NCBI RefSeq assembly: GCF_023101085.1
Contig: NZ_CP064703.1
Span: 6,510,001 to 6,574,000, forward strand
Origin: Bradyrhizobium sp. 170
GTDB lineage: Bacteria > Pseudomonadota > Alphaproteobacteria > Rhizobiales > Xanthobacteraceae
DNA: 64,000 nt
Direction: 5' to 3'
Made by a program: the position numbers and the translations under genes
Shown: positions 32,880-41,621 of the stretch, piece by piece
Position numbering within the stretch: position 1 is the stretch's first letter
Layout: each line of letters opens with the position of its first letter
The notes under the pieces: model-generated
The model's database searches: none
Seen by the model: the letters and a program-made list of their open reading frames with translations, nothing else
Told to the model about the DNA's origin: nothing

Positions 32880-33008
32880 TAGAGCGCGATGACTGTTCTT
32901 CGAATCGTCATCTCGCTCTATCTCTTTGATTTGAGCATGATCTCCGCGCAAACGCGTTCCGCGTTTGTCGCGAGGGAAAACCGGTGCCCACTTTTCCGGA
33001 TCATGCTC
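32880..33008. repeat. palindromic intergenic repeat, family 2 copy a
   Basis: Contains GAGCATGATCTCCGCGCAAA and the GCGTTCCGCGTTTG block, ending CCGGATCATGCTC. A shorter copy of the same unit is at 52336-52386. The left extension (AGAGCGCGATGACTG ... GTCATCTCGCTCT) is itself an inverted repeat. The element separates the lipoprotein gene from the convergent TetR gene. Confidence 0.8.
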
Positions 33009-33035
33009 CAGCGAACTCGCCCCCAAACCGCTGTC

Positions 33036-33770
33036 CTATAGCGCCGGCGGCCGCGCGACGGTCGAGAGCAGCATCGCATGTAGCAGTTGGTCGACGCCGG
33101 TGCCTTCCGGCAGCCGGTGCAAAATATCCTTCAGCCGTCCATCGAGCAGCAGCGTGGTGAAGCCGTGCACCAGCGACCACGCCCGCGCGATCGCCGCGGC
33201 CTGGTCGAGCGACAGCGCTTCCAGAGCCGCGCCGGTGAGCTTCTCGTTACGGCCGAGGCCAACCGCGGTTGCCAGTCCTTCGAAGGAGGCAGTCGCCGCC
33301 TCGTGCAGCGATGGCCGCGTCATGTCGAGCCGCTCGGTTCGGAACATCAGCCCGTACATGCCGGGACGCGCCTGCGCATAGGCGACATAGGCCTTGGCGC
33401 GCGCCATCGCCTTCATCAGCGGGTGCGTTTCAGTCTCGCCCGCGGCCGTCATGGCCTCGTTGAAGCGGCGGAAGCCGATGGCGGCGAGTTCGCTCAGAAG
33501 CCCGGTGAGATCGCCGAAATGATGGGTCGGCGCGGCATGCGACACGCCGGCCTCGCGCGCCACTGCCCGCAGCGTCAGGCCCGCCAGCCCGTCGCGTTCC
33601 AGCACCCGCTCGGCGGCGGCGAGCAAGGCGTCGTGCAGGTCGCCATGATGGTAAGGGGTCTCACCGGCTGGACGGCGACGCCGGCTGACCGGCCTTTCCG
33701 CTACGGGTTTCGCCGGCTTGCGCCTTGCGGCGGGACGGCTGGTTCTGGCTTCTCTCGAGATTCTTGTCAT
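33036..33770 (-). CDS. TetR-family repressor
   Basis: After a basic N-terminal leader rich in Arg/Pro (AARRKPAKPVAERPVSRRRR) the TetR helix-turn-helix is clear: YHHGDLHDALLAAAERVLER, then LRAVAREAGVSHAAPTHHFG. The C-terminal ligand domain ends VDQLLHAMLLSTVARPPAL. The HYF-like motif THHFGDL and the PYHHGDL start are typical of a TetR subgroup controlling fatty-acid or carotenoid-like metabolism genes. The ATG at 33770 has AGGA upstream. It is divergent from the carotenoid oxygenase; two similar palindromes lie between. Confidence 0.85.
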   Translation of the reverse strand: MTRISREARTSRPAARRKPAKPVAERPVSRRRRPAGETPYHHGDLHDALLAAAERVLERDGLAGLTLRAVAREAGVSHAAPTHHFGDLTGLLSELAAIGFRRFNEAMTAAGETETHPLMKAMARAKAYVAYAQARPGMYGLMFRTERLDMTRPSLHEAATASFEGLATAVGLGRNEKLTGAALEALSLDQAAAIARAWSLVHGFTTLLLDGRLKDILHRLPEGTGVDQLLHAMLLSTVARPPAL

Positions 33771-33789
33771 ACGAATCCTTATAGCTGCA

Positions 33790-33808
33790 ATTTTTACACT
33801 GTAAAGAT
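33790..33808. promoter_or_regulatory. TetR operator candidate, site 1
   Basis: ATTTTTACACTGTAAAGAT is a 19-base near-palindrome (TTTAC-N3-GTAAA core) beginning 20 bases upstream of the TetR gene start. The near-identical ATTTTGACACTGTAAAGAT stands at 35880-35898. Confidence 0.7.
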
Positions 33809-33813
33809 TTTGC

Positions 33814-33862
33814 TTGACGGCCGGTGGCAACACGCTTACTGACATCTTTACGATGTAAAGAT
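33814..33862 (+). promoter_or_regulatory. promoter with overlapping TetR operator (site 2)
   Basis: A -35 TTGACG (33814-33819) is followed, after 17 bases, by a weak -10 TACTGA (33837-33842). Immediately downstream, ATCTTTACGATGTAAAGAT (33844-33862) is a perfect 8-3-8 palindrome placed over the expected start site of carotenoid-oxygenase transcription. The same arrangement recurs at 35904-35951. Confidence 0.65.
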
Positions 33863-33882
33863 ATAACCGGAGGGAACGTAAG

Positions 33883-35289
33883 ATGCTCGACCAAGTGGCG
33901 ACGACCAATGCGGCGCGCGACAATCTGGCGCCGATCCCGATGGAATGCGACGCGCCGCATCTCAAGGTGACCGGCGAATTGCCGCGCGAGCTCAACGGCA
34001 CGCTCTATCGCAACGGCCCCAACCCGCAATTCGAGGCGCCGGGCGCACACTGGTTTTTCGGCGACGGCATGCTGCACGCCTTCCAGCTGGAGAACGGCCG
34101 CGCCAGCTACCGCAACCGTTGGGTCCGCACCCCGAAATGGCTGGCCGAGCACGACGCCGGCCGCGCGCTGTTCGGCGGCTTCGGCCGCAAGCTGCCGGGT
34201 ACGCCTGCCGGAATCACCGACGATGGCGGTGTCGCCAACACCAACATCATCTTCCATGGCGGAAAGCTGCTGGCGCTGGAGGAAGGCCATCTGCCGACCG
34301 AGATCGAACCCGGCACGCTCGAGCGTCTGGGCTATTGCGACTACAAGGGCGCCATCAAGGGACCCTTCACCGCGCATCCCAAGATCGATCCCGTGACCGG
34401 CGAGATGGTATTCTTCGGCTACAACGCCGCGGGCCTCCTTACCCCTGCCCTCTCCTTCGGATCGGTCAACGCCGCGGGCGTGGTGACGCGGTTCGATCGT
34501 TTCGATGCCCCCTATGCCAGCATGGTGCACGACTTCATCGTCACCGAAAACCACCTGCTGTTTCCGATCCTGCCCATTACCGGCAGCATGGAGCGGGCGA
34601 TGCGCGGCAAGGCGCCCTACGCCTGGGAGCCCGAGAAAGGCGGCTATGTCGGCGTGATGAAGCGCAATGGTTCGCCCAAGCACATCGTCTGGTTCCGTGC
34701 TGAAAGCTGCTACGTCTTCCACGTCATGAACGCGTGGGAGGAAGGCAATCGCATCATTGCCGACGTGATGCAGTTCGAGGAAGCGCCGCTGTTCACCCAT
34801 CCCGACGGCTCGAAGACCGACCCGCAGAAATCGCGCGCGCGATACTGCCGCTGGACCTTCGACCTCGCGGGCAATACCGACCGCTTCACGCAAACCTATC
34901 TCGACGATCTGACCGGCGAATTCCCGCGCATCGACGACCGCCGTGCGGGACGCGCGAACAGCCATGGCTGGTACGCCTGCGCCAACCCCGATCTGCCGAT
35001 GTTCGGCGCGCTGTCCGGCATCGTGCATGTCGACGGCAAGGGCAAGCGGCTCGGCCATTATCTGCTGCCCGCTGGCGACACGATTTCCGAGCCGGTGTTT
35101 GTCGAACGCGGCGCTGACGCCGCCGAGGGCGATGGCTGGCTGCTATCGGCCGTCTGGCGCGCGCAGGAAAACCGCAGCGATCTTGCGGTATTCAACGCGC
35201 AGGATGTCGAAGCCGGTCCCGTGGCGCTGGTGCATCTCGGCCATCGCGTGCCGGACGGCTTTCACGGCAATTGGGTCGGCGCGGCGTAG
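33883..35289 (+). CDS. carotenoid oxygenase family protein (RPE65/lignostilbene dioxygenase type)
   Basis: A 468-residue non-haem iron oxygenase of the carotenoid cleavage family. Four Fe-ligand histidines are in place: H165 (FTAHPKIDP), H216 (MVHDFIVTENH), H280 (YVFHVMNAWEE) and H461 (GFHGNWV). GELPRELNGTLYRNGPNP opens the seven-bladed propeller. Members cleave carotenoids or stilbene-type phenylpropanoids in the cytoplasm; which one cannot be told here. GGAGGG precedes the ATG. A TetR gene is divergent, so substrate- or product-inducible expression is likely. Confidence 0.9.
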   Translation: MLDQVATTNAARDNLAPIPMECDAPHLKVTGELPRELNGTLYRNGPNPQFEAPGAHWFFGDGMLHAFQLENGRASYRNRWVRTPKWLAEHDAGRALFGGFGRKLPGTPAGITDDGGVANTNIIFHGGKLLALEEGHLPTEIEPGTLERLGYCDYKGAIKGPFTAHPKIDPVTGEMVFFGYNAAGLLTPALSFGSVNAAGVVTRFDRFDAPYASMVHDFIVTENHLLFPILPITGSMERAMRGKAPYAWEPEKGGYVGVMKRNGSPKHIVWFRAESCYVFHVMNAWEEGNRIIADVMQFEEAPLFTHPDGSKTDPQKSRARYCRWTFDLAGNTDRFTQTYLDDLTGEFPRIDDRRAGRANSHGWYACANPDLPMFGALSGIVHVDGKGKRLGHYLLPAGDTISEPVFVERGADAAEGDGWLLSAVWRAQENRSDLAVFNAQDVEAGPVALVHLGHRVPDGFHGNWVGAA

Positions 35290-35307
35290 GCGCAATCTCT
35301 TGCAGCA

Positions 35308-35388
35308 GTCATTCCGGGATGGTCCGAAGGACCAGACCCGGAATCTCGAGATTCCGGGTTCGATGCTGCGCATCGCCCCGGAACGACG
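35308..35388. repeat. palindromic intergenic repeat
   Basis: GTCATTCCGGGATGGTCCGA on the left pairs with CATCGCCCCGGAACGAC on the right, and the centre contains CCCGGAATCTCGAGATTCCG, itself a perfect palindrome around CTCGAG. Located between the carotenoid oxygenase and the MAPEG gene. Confidence 0.65.
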
Positions 35389-35419
35389 TCGTTGAACGCA
35401 CAGCCTCGGGGAGACACAC

Positions 35420-35818
35420 ATGCATCAGCCCTCGATCACGTCAGCCTATCTCGCCATACTCGCCCTGCTCTATACCGTCCTCGCCGTTCAGGTCGGGCGG
35501 CTGCGCATGAGAGACCGCGCCGCGTTCGGCGACAACGGAAGCCTCGCGCTGCGCAGCGCGATCCGCGCGCATGCCAACTTCATCGAATACGTCCCCATCA
35601 TCACGCTGATGGTCGCGATGCTGGAAATGTCCGGCCTCGCGGCCATGTGGGTCCATCTGTTGATGGGCGCGCTGCTGTTGTCGCGGCTGCTGCATCCGCT
35701 CGGCATGTACGCCGCGCCCAATACGCTGCAATTCCGCATCGGCCGGATGGGCGGCATCACGATCACGCTCGTTTTGCTGCTGGCCTGCGCCCTGACGATC
35801 CTGGCGCGCGTCATATAG
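35420..35818 (+). CDS. MAPEG-family membrane protein
   Basis: 132 residues with four spans (about 8-26, 55-73, 75-95, 112-131). ALRSAIRAHANFIEYVPIIT is the MAPEG signature (R-x2-x-AHaNxxEy.P), and RLLHPLGMYA follows in the third span. MAPEG proteins are trimeric membrane enzymes of glutathione and eicosanoid metabolism; bacterial ones are largely uncharacterised. It lies between the carotenoid oxygenase and the second copy of the TetR-type promoter. GGGGAGA precedes the ATG. Confidence 0.85.
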   Translation: MHQPSITSAYLAILALLYTVLAVQVGRLRMRDRAAFGDNGSLALRSAIRAHANFIEYVPIITLMVAMLEMSGLAAMWVHLLMGALLLSRLLHPLGMYAAPNTLQFRIGRMGGITITLVLLLACALTILARVI

Positions 35819-35861
35819 GGCCGCCCAACTTACCCGCAAGCCATTGCAAATACGTCCGTTC

Positions 35862-35951
35862 TTTTGCCTACGAATCCTAATTTTGACACTGTAAAGATTT
35901 TTCTTGACGACGCCCGCGGCACCACCTAGTTTATCTTTACGATGTAAAGAT
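35862..35951 (+). promoter_or_regulatory. second copy of the TetR/carotenoid-oxygenase control region
   Basis: TACGAATCCTAA (35870-35881), ATTTTGACACTGTAAAGAT (35880-35898), TTGACG (35904-35909), TAGTTT (35927-35932) and ATCTTTACGATGTAAAGAT (35933-35951) repeat, in the same order and spacing, the elements at 33770-33862, including part of the TetR ribosome-binding region. The two palindromes are about 53 bases apart in both places. The downstream gene starts at 35970. Confidence 0.75.
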
Positions 35952-35969
35952 TAGCCCCGAGAAGCCGCC

Positions 35970-36548
35970 ATGACCATCTTCCTGATCCTTGCCCCGTTCG
36001 GTTCGTTCGCCCTGCTGATGCTGGTGACCTCCGCCCAGGTCTCATTGTTCGCATCGGCTGCTATCTGTCTCGCCGTCATCGGCATAGACGTCTATCGCGG
36101 CCGTTCGATCAAGATGCTCGGCGCGGGCACCGTCGTCGTGTTCACCGTACTCGGCGCATACATCGCGCTGATCGATTCGAACATGAGCCATTCGGCCGTC
36201 AAGCTGACGGTTGATATCGGCGTGCTCGCGATTTCGCTGGCGTCGCTGATCATCCGCAAGCCGTTCGTCCTGCAATATGCGCTTGAGGAGGTCGATGCCG
36301 AGACGGCGAAGCTGCCCGGCTTCAGGAAAGCGATCTATCTCATCACCTGGGCGTGGACCGGCGCCTTCGTCCTGATGATCATCGGCAACGTACTGACGAT
36401 CTATGTGCCCGGCTTGCCGCTCTGGTCCAGCCTTGTGATCGCCTTCGCCGCCCGCAACAGCGCTGCCTTCTTCACGGCATGGTATCCACAATATCGCAAG
36501 GCGAAGTATGGTGCGCCGCCCGCGAACGCCCTGCCCGGCACCCACTAA
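35970..36548 (+). CDS. six-span membrane protein, under the duplicated TetR-type promoter
   Basis: 192 residues with spans at about 3-22, 24-42, 49-69, 76-95, 118-142 and 147-168, and a short cytoplasmic tail (QYRKAKYGAPPANALPGTH). A polar loop between spans four and five (LEEVDAETAKLPGFRKAIYL) is the most hydrophilic part. No named family recognised. It is followed 45 bases later by the YciB-like gene on the same strand, probably one operon. The palindrome ATCTTTACGATGTAAAGAT lies just upstream, so it should belong to the regulon of the TetR protein at 33036. Confidence 0.65.
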   Translation: MTIFLILAPFGSFALLMLVTSAQVSLFASAAICLAVIGIDVYRGRSIKMLGAGTVVVFTVLGAYIALIDSNMSHSAVKLTVDIGVLAISLASLIIRKPFVLQYALEEVDAETAKLPGFRKAIYLITWAWTGAFVLMIIGNVLTIYVPGLPLWSSLVIAFAARNSAAFFTAWYPQYRKAKYGAPPANALPGTH

Positions 36549-36593
36549 GTTACCCTTTCGACCCGCAACAACCCTCCAGCAGAAAGCAAGCCG

Positions 36594-37151
36594 ATGAAGG
36601 ACGTATTCGCCAGACTGGGCGCCGATTTTTTCTCCACCATCTTGTTCATTGCGATCTATCTCGCCACCGACAACGTGCTGCTCGCGACCGGTGTCGCCAT
36701 CGCCGGCGCCGTCGCCCAGGTGATCTACTCGCGCGTCAAGGGCAAGGAACTCGGCTACATGACGTGGGCTAGCCTCGCGCTCGTCATCGTGCTCGGCAGC
36801 GCCACGCTCCTCACGCATGATCCGCGCTTCGTGCTGGCGAAGCCCGCGATCGGGCATTTTGCGATCGGCGTCATCATGCTCAAGCGCGGCTGGATGCTGC
36901 GCTATATGCCGCCGATCGTGACACAGACCATTCCCGAATACGTCACCTTCGCGGGCTATGCTTGGGCCGCATTGTGCTTCGTGCTCGCAGCCGGCACGAT
37001 CGGCGTCGCGATGACCGGCGACATGAAGCTGTGGACGTTCTACGTGACCATCGTATTGGTCGGCGCCAAGATTGCGGCCTTCGCAATTCAATACATCGCG
37101 TTTCGTGTTTTGGTCGGCAGCCGGCTTCGCGCTGCCGCCCAGCGCGCCTGA
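36594..37151 (+). CDS. YciB/septation-protein-A-like membrane protein
   Basis: 185 residues, five or six spans. MKDVFARLGADFFSTILFIA and LLTHDPRFVLAKPAIGHFAI, with MLKRGWMLRYMPP, resemble the YciB/IspZ family (inner-membrane protein linked to cell division and envelope integrity), in which the F-x-K-x-KP motif is conserved (here FVLAKPAI). The match is partial: the full family motif is not clear. Located 45 bases after the preceding membrane gene and likely cotranscribed under the TetR-type promoter. Confidence 0.65.
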   Translation: MKDVFARLGADFFSTILFIAIYLATDNVLLATGVAIAGAVAQVIYSRVKGKELGYMTWASLALVIVLGSATLLTHDPRFVLAKPAIGHFAIGVIMLKRGWMLRYMPPIVTQTIPEYVTFAGYAWAALCFVLAAGTIGVAMTGDMKLWTFYVTIVLVGAKIAAFAIQYIAFRVLVGSRLRAAAQRA

Positions 37152-37277
37152 GAAATACGCGTAAAAGGACGCTTGAGACGGTTGGGCTTGTATGGCGAGA
37201 TAGGCTATACCGCCGATCGAGTTTAGCGGATCTCGCAAGCCATTCCGGTTTGCCGGAGAAATGTCGGGGAGACAAAG

Positions 37278-37574
37278 ATGGCCGTGGACGGAAACTGGAA
37301 CATCACCATGAGCACGCCGATGGGCGAACGCAAGGCTACGCTTACCCTGTTGAGCTCTGGCGGTACGCTGACGGGCACGCAGGGCGCCGATGGCAATTCC
37401 ACCGAAATCTTCGACGGCGCCATCAGCGGCGACGCCGTCAACTGGAAGGTCTCGATCACCAACCCGATGCCGTTGACCCTTGAGTTCATCGGAAAGGTCT
37501 CCGGCGACAGCATGAGCGGCGAGATGGGCATCGGCCCGATGGGCAGCTTCCCCTTCACCGGGACGCGGGCCTGA
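37278..37574 (+). CDS. 98-residue beta-rich protein
   Basis: MAVDGNWNITMSTPMGERKA is followed by alternating polar and hydrophobic strands with Gly turns: SGGTLTGTQGADGNSTEIFD, DAVNWKVSITNPMPLTLEFI and GKVSGDSMSGEMGIGPMGSF. This regular strand-turn pattern suggests a small beta-barrel or half-lipocalin-like fold. GGGGAG lies before the ATG. No signal peptide. I recognise the style from Bradyrhizobium but cannot name a family. Confidence 0.65.
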   Translation: MAVDGNWNITMSTPMGERKATLTLLSSGGTLTGTQGADGNSTEIFDGAISGDAVNWKVSITNPMPLTLEFIGKVSGDSMSGEMGIGPMGSFPFTGTRA

Positions 37575-37613
37575 TTGCTGGGGAGGCCGCAGCGCCTCCT
37601 CGTTCTCTCATCC

Positions 37614-37679
37614 ATGCACAAGATGGTTCTGTTTTCGATCGCCGCCCTCGCCTCGCTGGCGGGTGCGGCGATCGCGTAA
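37614..37679 (+). pseudogene. orphan signal-peptide fragment
   Basis: MHKMVLFSIAALASLAGAAI followed by A and TAA: a complete Sec signal peptide with no mature protein. It has no strong ribosome-binding site and ends before the DUF429 gene, which is convergent. It is either a relic of a deleted secreted-protein gene or chance. Confidence 0.25.
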
Positions 37680-37726
37680 ACGTCGGTAGTTGAGCAGTCG
37701 TCGGCGCGCGGCCAAATGAAACGCCG

Positions 37727-38395
37727 CTAGAACCAAATCTGCATCGGCAAGCCGTGCATGTCCGGCGGCGGCGATCCCACACTGCCTGCAGGTTCGCGTG
37801 CGGCAATCGCCACAGCGCAGGCGTCCAGGATGTCATCACGCTTCGCAGCAGTGCCTATCCGCGTTGTCGTGAGCCATCGGTCGATGTCCCGAAACCCGCT
37901 TCGCTCGAGTAATGCCCGACGAAGTGAATCTCCTTCCTCGGACTTCTTCGACGGCAAGGGCTTGTTTGCGTTCAACCGAAGAAATACCAGTTCGGGATGG
38001 ACCTCGCGGACGTCCAGCAAGCGATGCGCACGCAGGAAAGTGTCAACCTGCATGATCTTGGGACCGAGATGCCAAAGCTGGCGGGAGACCCGCTTTTGGC
38101 TGCGGCGCACGCATTCCTTGTTCACTTCGCCGGGGTCGTTGAAGTCTTGCCAAATCCAGCGCCGCGCGCCCGTGAAAACGCGCGAAGCGTGCGGTCTTAA
38201 CTTGTCGCGGGCGAGCAAGTCGCACGAACGCTCGCCGTCATCGGTCATGCCGATAGGGATATCTATCCCTGCCCGATCGAATGGCACCGACAGCGCGTCG
38301 CCGATGTCAGCATGGAATGCGATCGTCTGCTGGTCGCCATCCAGGCATACGGCGACCCAGCCCTTGCTGAATCCGTCGAGGCCGAGCGCCCTCAC
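37727..38395 (-). CDS. DUF429 domain protein
   Basis: Starts with GTG at 38395, whose G-T-G overlaps the TGA of the fumarase gene, so translation is coupled. [20 protein letters not shown] and [20 protein letters not shown] are the paired beta-strand motifs of DUF429 (an RNase H-like fold with conserved Asp residues: GLDG, DIPIG). The later [15 protein letters not shown] carries the third acidic motif typical of RNase H-like nucleases. Length 222 residues, normal for the family. Function is unknown; no signal or span. Confidence 0.8.
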   Translation of the reverse strand: MRALGLDGFSKGWVAVCLDGDQQTIAFHADIGDALSVPFDRAGIDIPIGMTDDGERSCDLLARDKLRPHASRVFTGARRWIWQDFNDPGEVNKECVRRSQKRVSRQLWHLGPKIMQVDTFLRAHRLLDVREVHPELVFLRLNANKPLPSKKSEEGDSLRRALLERSGFRDIDRWLTTTRIGTAAKRDDILDACAVAIAAREPAGSVGSPPPDMHGLPMQIWF

Positions 38396-40044
38396 CCCAG
38401 ATTCAATTCCTTGAAGAAGTCGTTGCCCTTGTCGTCGATGATGATGAAGGCCGGGAAATCCTCGACCTCGATGCGCCAGATCGCTTCCATGCCGAGTTCG
38501 GGATATTCGACGACCTCGACCTTCTTGATGCAGTGCTCGGCGAGGTTTGCCGCCGCACCGCCGATCGAGCCGAGATAGAAGCCGCCGTGCTTCTTGCAGG
38601 CTTCGCGCACCGCGACCGCGCGGTTGCCCTTGGCGACCATCACCATCGATCCGCCCGCCGCCTGGAACTGGTCGACGAAGGAATCCATTCGCCCTGCCGT
38701 GGTCGGGCCGAACGCGCCGGAGGCGTAGCCGTCGGGGGTCTTGGCGGGGCCGGCGTAATACACCGGATGGTTCTTGAAGTAATCCGGCAGCGGCTCGCCC
38801 TTCTCCAGCCGCTCGCGTAATTTCGCGTGGGCGGAGTCGCGCGCCACGATCATGGTGCCGGTCATCGAGACGCGCGTCTTGATCGGATACTGCGACAGCG
38901 TTGCGAGAATTTCCTTCATCGGCTTGTTGAGATCGACTTTGACGACCTCGCCGCCGAGCGACTGTTCCACGGCCGGCAGATACTGCGCCGGATTGTGCTC
39001 GAGCTCCTCGAGATAGACGCCGTCCTTGGTGATCTTGCCGAGCACCTGACGGTCCGCCGAACAGGAGACGCCGAGCCCGATCGGCAGCGACGCGCCGTGG
39101 CGCGGCATCCGGATCACGCGCACGTCGTGGCAGAAATACTTGCCGCCGAACTGCGCGCCGACGCCGAGCGACTGCGTCATGGCAAGGATTTCCTGCTCCA
39201 TCTCCAGATCGCGGAACGCATTGCCGTCTGCCGAGCCATGGGTCGGCAGCGCATCGAGATAACGTGCCGAAGCAAGTTTGACAGTCTTCATGCAGAGCTC
39301 GGCGGAAGTGCCGCCGATCACGATCGCAAGGTGATAAGGCGGACACGCCGCGGTGCCGAGCGTCAGCACCTTCTCCTTCAGGAACGCCAGCAGGCGGTCC
39401 TTGGTCAGAACCGACGGCGTCGCCTGGAACAGAAAGCTCTTGTTGGCCGAACCGCCGCCCTTGGCCATGAACATGAACTTGTAGGCGTCATCGCCCTCGG
39501 CGTAGATCTCGCACTGCGCCGGCATGTTGTTGGCGGTGTTCTTCTCCTCATACATCGACAACGGCGCCACCTGCGAATAGCGCAGGTTACGGCGCAGATA
39601 GGCGTCGCGTGCACCTTCCGAGAGCGCGGCCTCGTCGTCGCCGTCGGTGATGACGTTGCAGCCCTTCTTGCCCATGATGATCGCGGTGCCGGTATCCTGG
39701 CACATCGGCAGCACGCCGCCGGCGGCGATGTTGGCGTTCTTCAGGAAATCGAACGCGACGAACTTGTCGTTGTCGCTGGCTTCCTTGTCTTCCAGGATCG
39801 AGCGCAACTGCTTCAGGTGCCCGGGCCGCAGGTAATGATTGATGTCGCCGAAGGCAGCCTCCGACAACGCCCGCAGCGCCTCGCGCGACACGACCAGCAT
39901 GTCCTTGCCCAAGACCTTCTCGACCCGCACGCCCTCGGCTGTAATCTTCTTGTAGGGCGTGGTATCCGCACCCAGCGGAAACAGCGGCGTATGCTTGTAG
40001 GGCGGAACGGGCTTCTGGTCGGGAAAAGCGGTCGGGGCGTTCAT
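38392..40044 (-). CDS. fumA: class I fumarate hydratase (4Fe-4S)
   Basis: The 550-residue protein catalyses reversible fumarate hydration to malate in the TCA cycle. Cluster ligands C115 (PMCQDTG), C234 (TAACPPYH) and C328 (GVSCSADR) have exactly the spacing of E. coli FumA C105, C224 and C318. The N-terminal half is the Fe-hydratase alpha domain and the C-terminal half (from about 370) the beta domain ([29 protein letters not shown]). The gene is monocistronic apart from the four-base overlap with DUF429. Confidence 0.93.
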   Translation of the reverse strand: MNAPTAFPDQKPVPPYKHTPLFPLGADTTPYKKITAEGVRVEKVLGKDMLVVSREALRALSEAAFGDINHYLRPGHLKQLRSILEDKEASDNDKFVAFDFLKNANIAAGGVLPMCQDTGTAIIMGKKGCNVITDGDDEAALSEGARDAYLRRNLRYSQVAPLSMYEEKNTANNMPAQCEIYAEGDDAYKFMFMAKGGGSANKSFLFQATPSVLTKDRLLAFLKEKVLTLGTAACPPYHLAIVIGGTSAELCMKTVKLASARYLDALPTHGSADGNAFRDLEMEQEILAMTQSLGVGAQFGGKYFCHDVRVIRMPRHGASLPIGLGVSCSADRQVLGKITKDGVYLEELEHNPAQYLPAVEQSLGGEVVKVDLNKPMKEILATLSQYPIKTRVSMTGTMIVARDSAHAKLRERLEKGEPLPDYFKNHPVYYAGPAKTPDGYASGAFGPTTAGRMDSFVDQFQAAGGSMVMVAKGNRAVAVREACKKHGGFYLGSIGGAAANLAEHCIKKVEVVEYPELGMEAIWRIEVEDFPAFIIIDDKGNDFFKELNLG

Positions 40045-40235
40045 GTCGATATCTCGGGTTGGAGCCGGCGGTAGCCAGAACGGCGCCGCGGCGATAGACC
40101 CGTTCTAAGCATTTTTGGGCTAAATGGAAGGTTCCGAAGACGTAGGCAGGGCTTGTCGGGCGACGTCACGAAATGCTCGGCACCCCTGCCCTCTCCGATC
40201 TTGCCACTGTAGGATCGCATCCTGCACATCCTATC

Positions 40236-40529
40236 CTACCGTTCTCCATCCTCGCGATTCTGCGCCCCGTGAAATACACCCGTTACGACGATTCGCTCTT
40301 GCACCCGATCAACTTCGTACACCACAACATAAGGCAGCCGCGGAACCACCCATTCGAACGTATCGGGGTCGCGACCGACATGACCGATAAAGGGAAATGA
40401 AATTAGCAACTCTATGCTGCTGAACAGCCGGTCTGTTACAATCCTCGCTGTCGCGGGACTATCCCGGGCAATCCAGCCAAAGATGTTCTCGAGATCGGCA
40501 ATCGCCTGATCATCGAATACGAGTTTCAT
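40236..40529 (-). CDS. ParE/RelE-type toxin
   Basis: 97 residues with the RelE/ParE fold: MKLVFDDQAIADLENIFGWI, ELLISFPFIGHVGRDPDTFE and PYVVVYEVDRVQERIVVTGV, followed by FHGAQNRED. The pattern of a long helical N-terminus followed by three strands with a Y-x-VxY-x(1-3) segment fits ParE (gyrase poison) better than RelE. It follows the antitoxin gene by six bases, forming a type II toxin-antitoxin pair. Confidence 0.85.
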   Translation of the reverse strand: MKLVFDDQAIADLENIFGWIARDSPATARIVTDRLFSSIELLISFPFIGHVGRDPDTFEWVVPRLPYVVVYEVDRVQERIVVTGVFHGAQNREDGER

Positions 40530-40535
40530 ACGCGG

Positions 40536-40757
40536 CTACGAGCCCAGCCGTCCAATGCGCTCCCGCGCTTCGGCGTGGGACAGCAGTTTGCGGTTCGGAT
40601 CGGCGCGACGGCGGCGAACCTCGGCTACCTGTGCGTCGGTCAAGCGCATGTCTTGCATATGTTTGACATAGTCGAGCAGCGCGCCCGCCGCAGCGTCCTG
40701 CTCGCGTTCCGGCAATTGCTCAACCTGTCGCAAGGCTTGTTCGAGTAGTTTTGTCAT
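40536..40757 (-). CDS. antitoxin of the ParE-type pair
   Basis: 73 residues: MTKLLEQALRQVEQLPEREQ, then AAGALLDYVKHMQDMRLTDA and EVRRRRADPNRKLLSHAEAR. Its first half matches the short helical antitoxins often found before ParE toxins in alphaproteobacteria, and EARERIGRL is the C-terminal toxin-binding style. GGGGGTAA precedes the ATG (rev. strand). Antitoxins of this class repress their own operon. Confidence 0.75.
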   Translation of the reverse strand: MTKLLEQALRQVEQLPEREQDAAAGALLDYVKHMQDMRLTDAQVAEVRRRRADPNRKLLSHAEARERIGRLGS

Positions 40758-41013
40758 GGGGGTAACCTAGCACGCCTGACGCAATAAATCACTGTGCCGA
40801 ATGTACAACGATAGGCCTTGGTATTGGCCAGCCGCCTGCAGCAATTATTGCGAATACTTCCTGCAGACGCAATCTTTGATTGCTGTCCAACGGCCCTCGA
40901 AACGATCGCAAAGCAGGGCTGTTTTCCGAGCAAGGGTGCCAGTCCACAATTGAACCCTATCGGGCCCTCTCCAGACAAACCGGAGATGCCGATATTCACC
41001 GATTGCGATTGTA

Positions 41014-41544
41014 ATGAACTCCGCCACCACATTGCCTGACGGAGCCTCTGTCGCGGTCCACGCCCCGCGCCTGCTAGGGCTTTATCTCCTGCTCATCCTG
41101 GTTGCCGCCATCGAAGCCTTCGACGGGCTGTCGCATGCGCCGATCCTGTTCGACGACATGTCGAAAATTCCCGGCCCCGGCCTCGGCGGCTCGATCATCA
41201 AGACGTATATCGCAAGCCACCCGTTGCTGGCGCTGGCAGCGCTGGCGTTGGCCACCGTCGGCCGGCTGCGTTACGCGATCATCGTGCTTGGCGCGCTCGT
41301 GCTCGTGACGTGGCTGAACTTCATGCCCTCGGTGGTGCGGCACGAGTTCGATTTTCGTGGTGTCTCCGCCTTCGAGACGCCTGTCCGGATCATCGCGTTC
41401 CCGTTGATGGCCGCCTGCGCCATCGCGCTTGCCGCACGCGGCCAGCGGCTCGGGCTCGCCACCGTGCTGGTCAGCATTCCCACACTGTACGGCGTGTTCG
41501 CCGTGATCGCCTTCGGGATCGGCGTCATTCTCTACGGTTTCTGA
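41014..41544 (+). CDS. four- or five-span membrane protein
   Basis: 176 residues with spans at about 20-38, 65-84, 88-108, 128-146 and 152-175. The soluble loop between spans one and two reads GLSHAPILFDDMSKIPGPGL and is Pro/Gly-rich. No named family recognised. No ribosome-binding site is clear at the ATG 41014; start is tentative. Adjacent to the secreted protein at 41622 but 78 bases apart. Confidence 0.6.
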   Translation: MNSATTLPDGASVAVHAPRLLGLYLLLILVAAIEAFDGLSHAPILFDDMSKIPGPGLGGSIIKTYIASHPLLALAALALATVGRLRYAIIVLGALVLVTWLNFMPSVVRHEFDFRGVSAFETPVRIIAFPLMAACAIALAARGQRLGLATVLVSIPTLYGVFAVIAFGIGVILYGF

Positions 41545-41621
41545 CAAGCAAGTTGACTTCCGCGCGCGGCCCTTGCAGGAAATCCGCGCGCGGGGTTCAA
41601 TGGCGCAAAGGGGCATTCACC

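Noticed and set aside
33661..35058. 465-codon minus-strand frame
   Set aside because: Antisense to the carotenoid oxygenase with its four Fe-ligand histidines; no family match and no start signal.
36042..37238. 398-codon minus-strand frame
   Set aside because: It is the complement of the two membrane-protein genes at 35970 and 36594, which have hydrophobic spans and a promoter; the antisense product is His/Arg/Asp-rich.
38396..39346. Minus-strand frame extending the DUF429 protein upstream
   Set aside because: The extension lies in another frame across the fumarase gene and is Arg-rich; the GTG at 38395 is the supported start.
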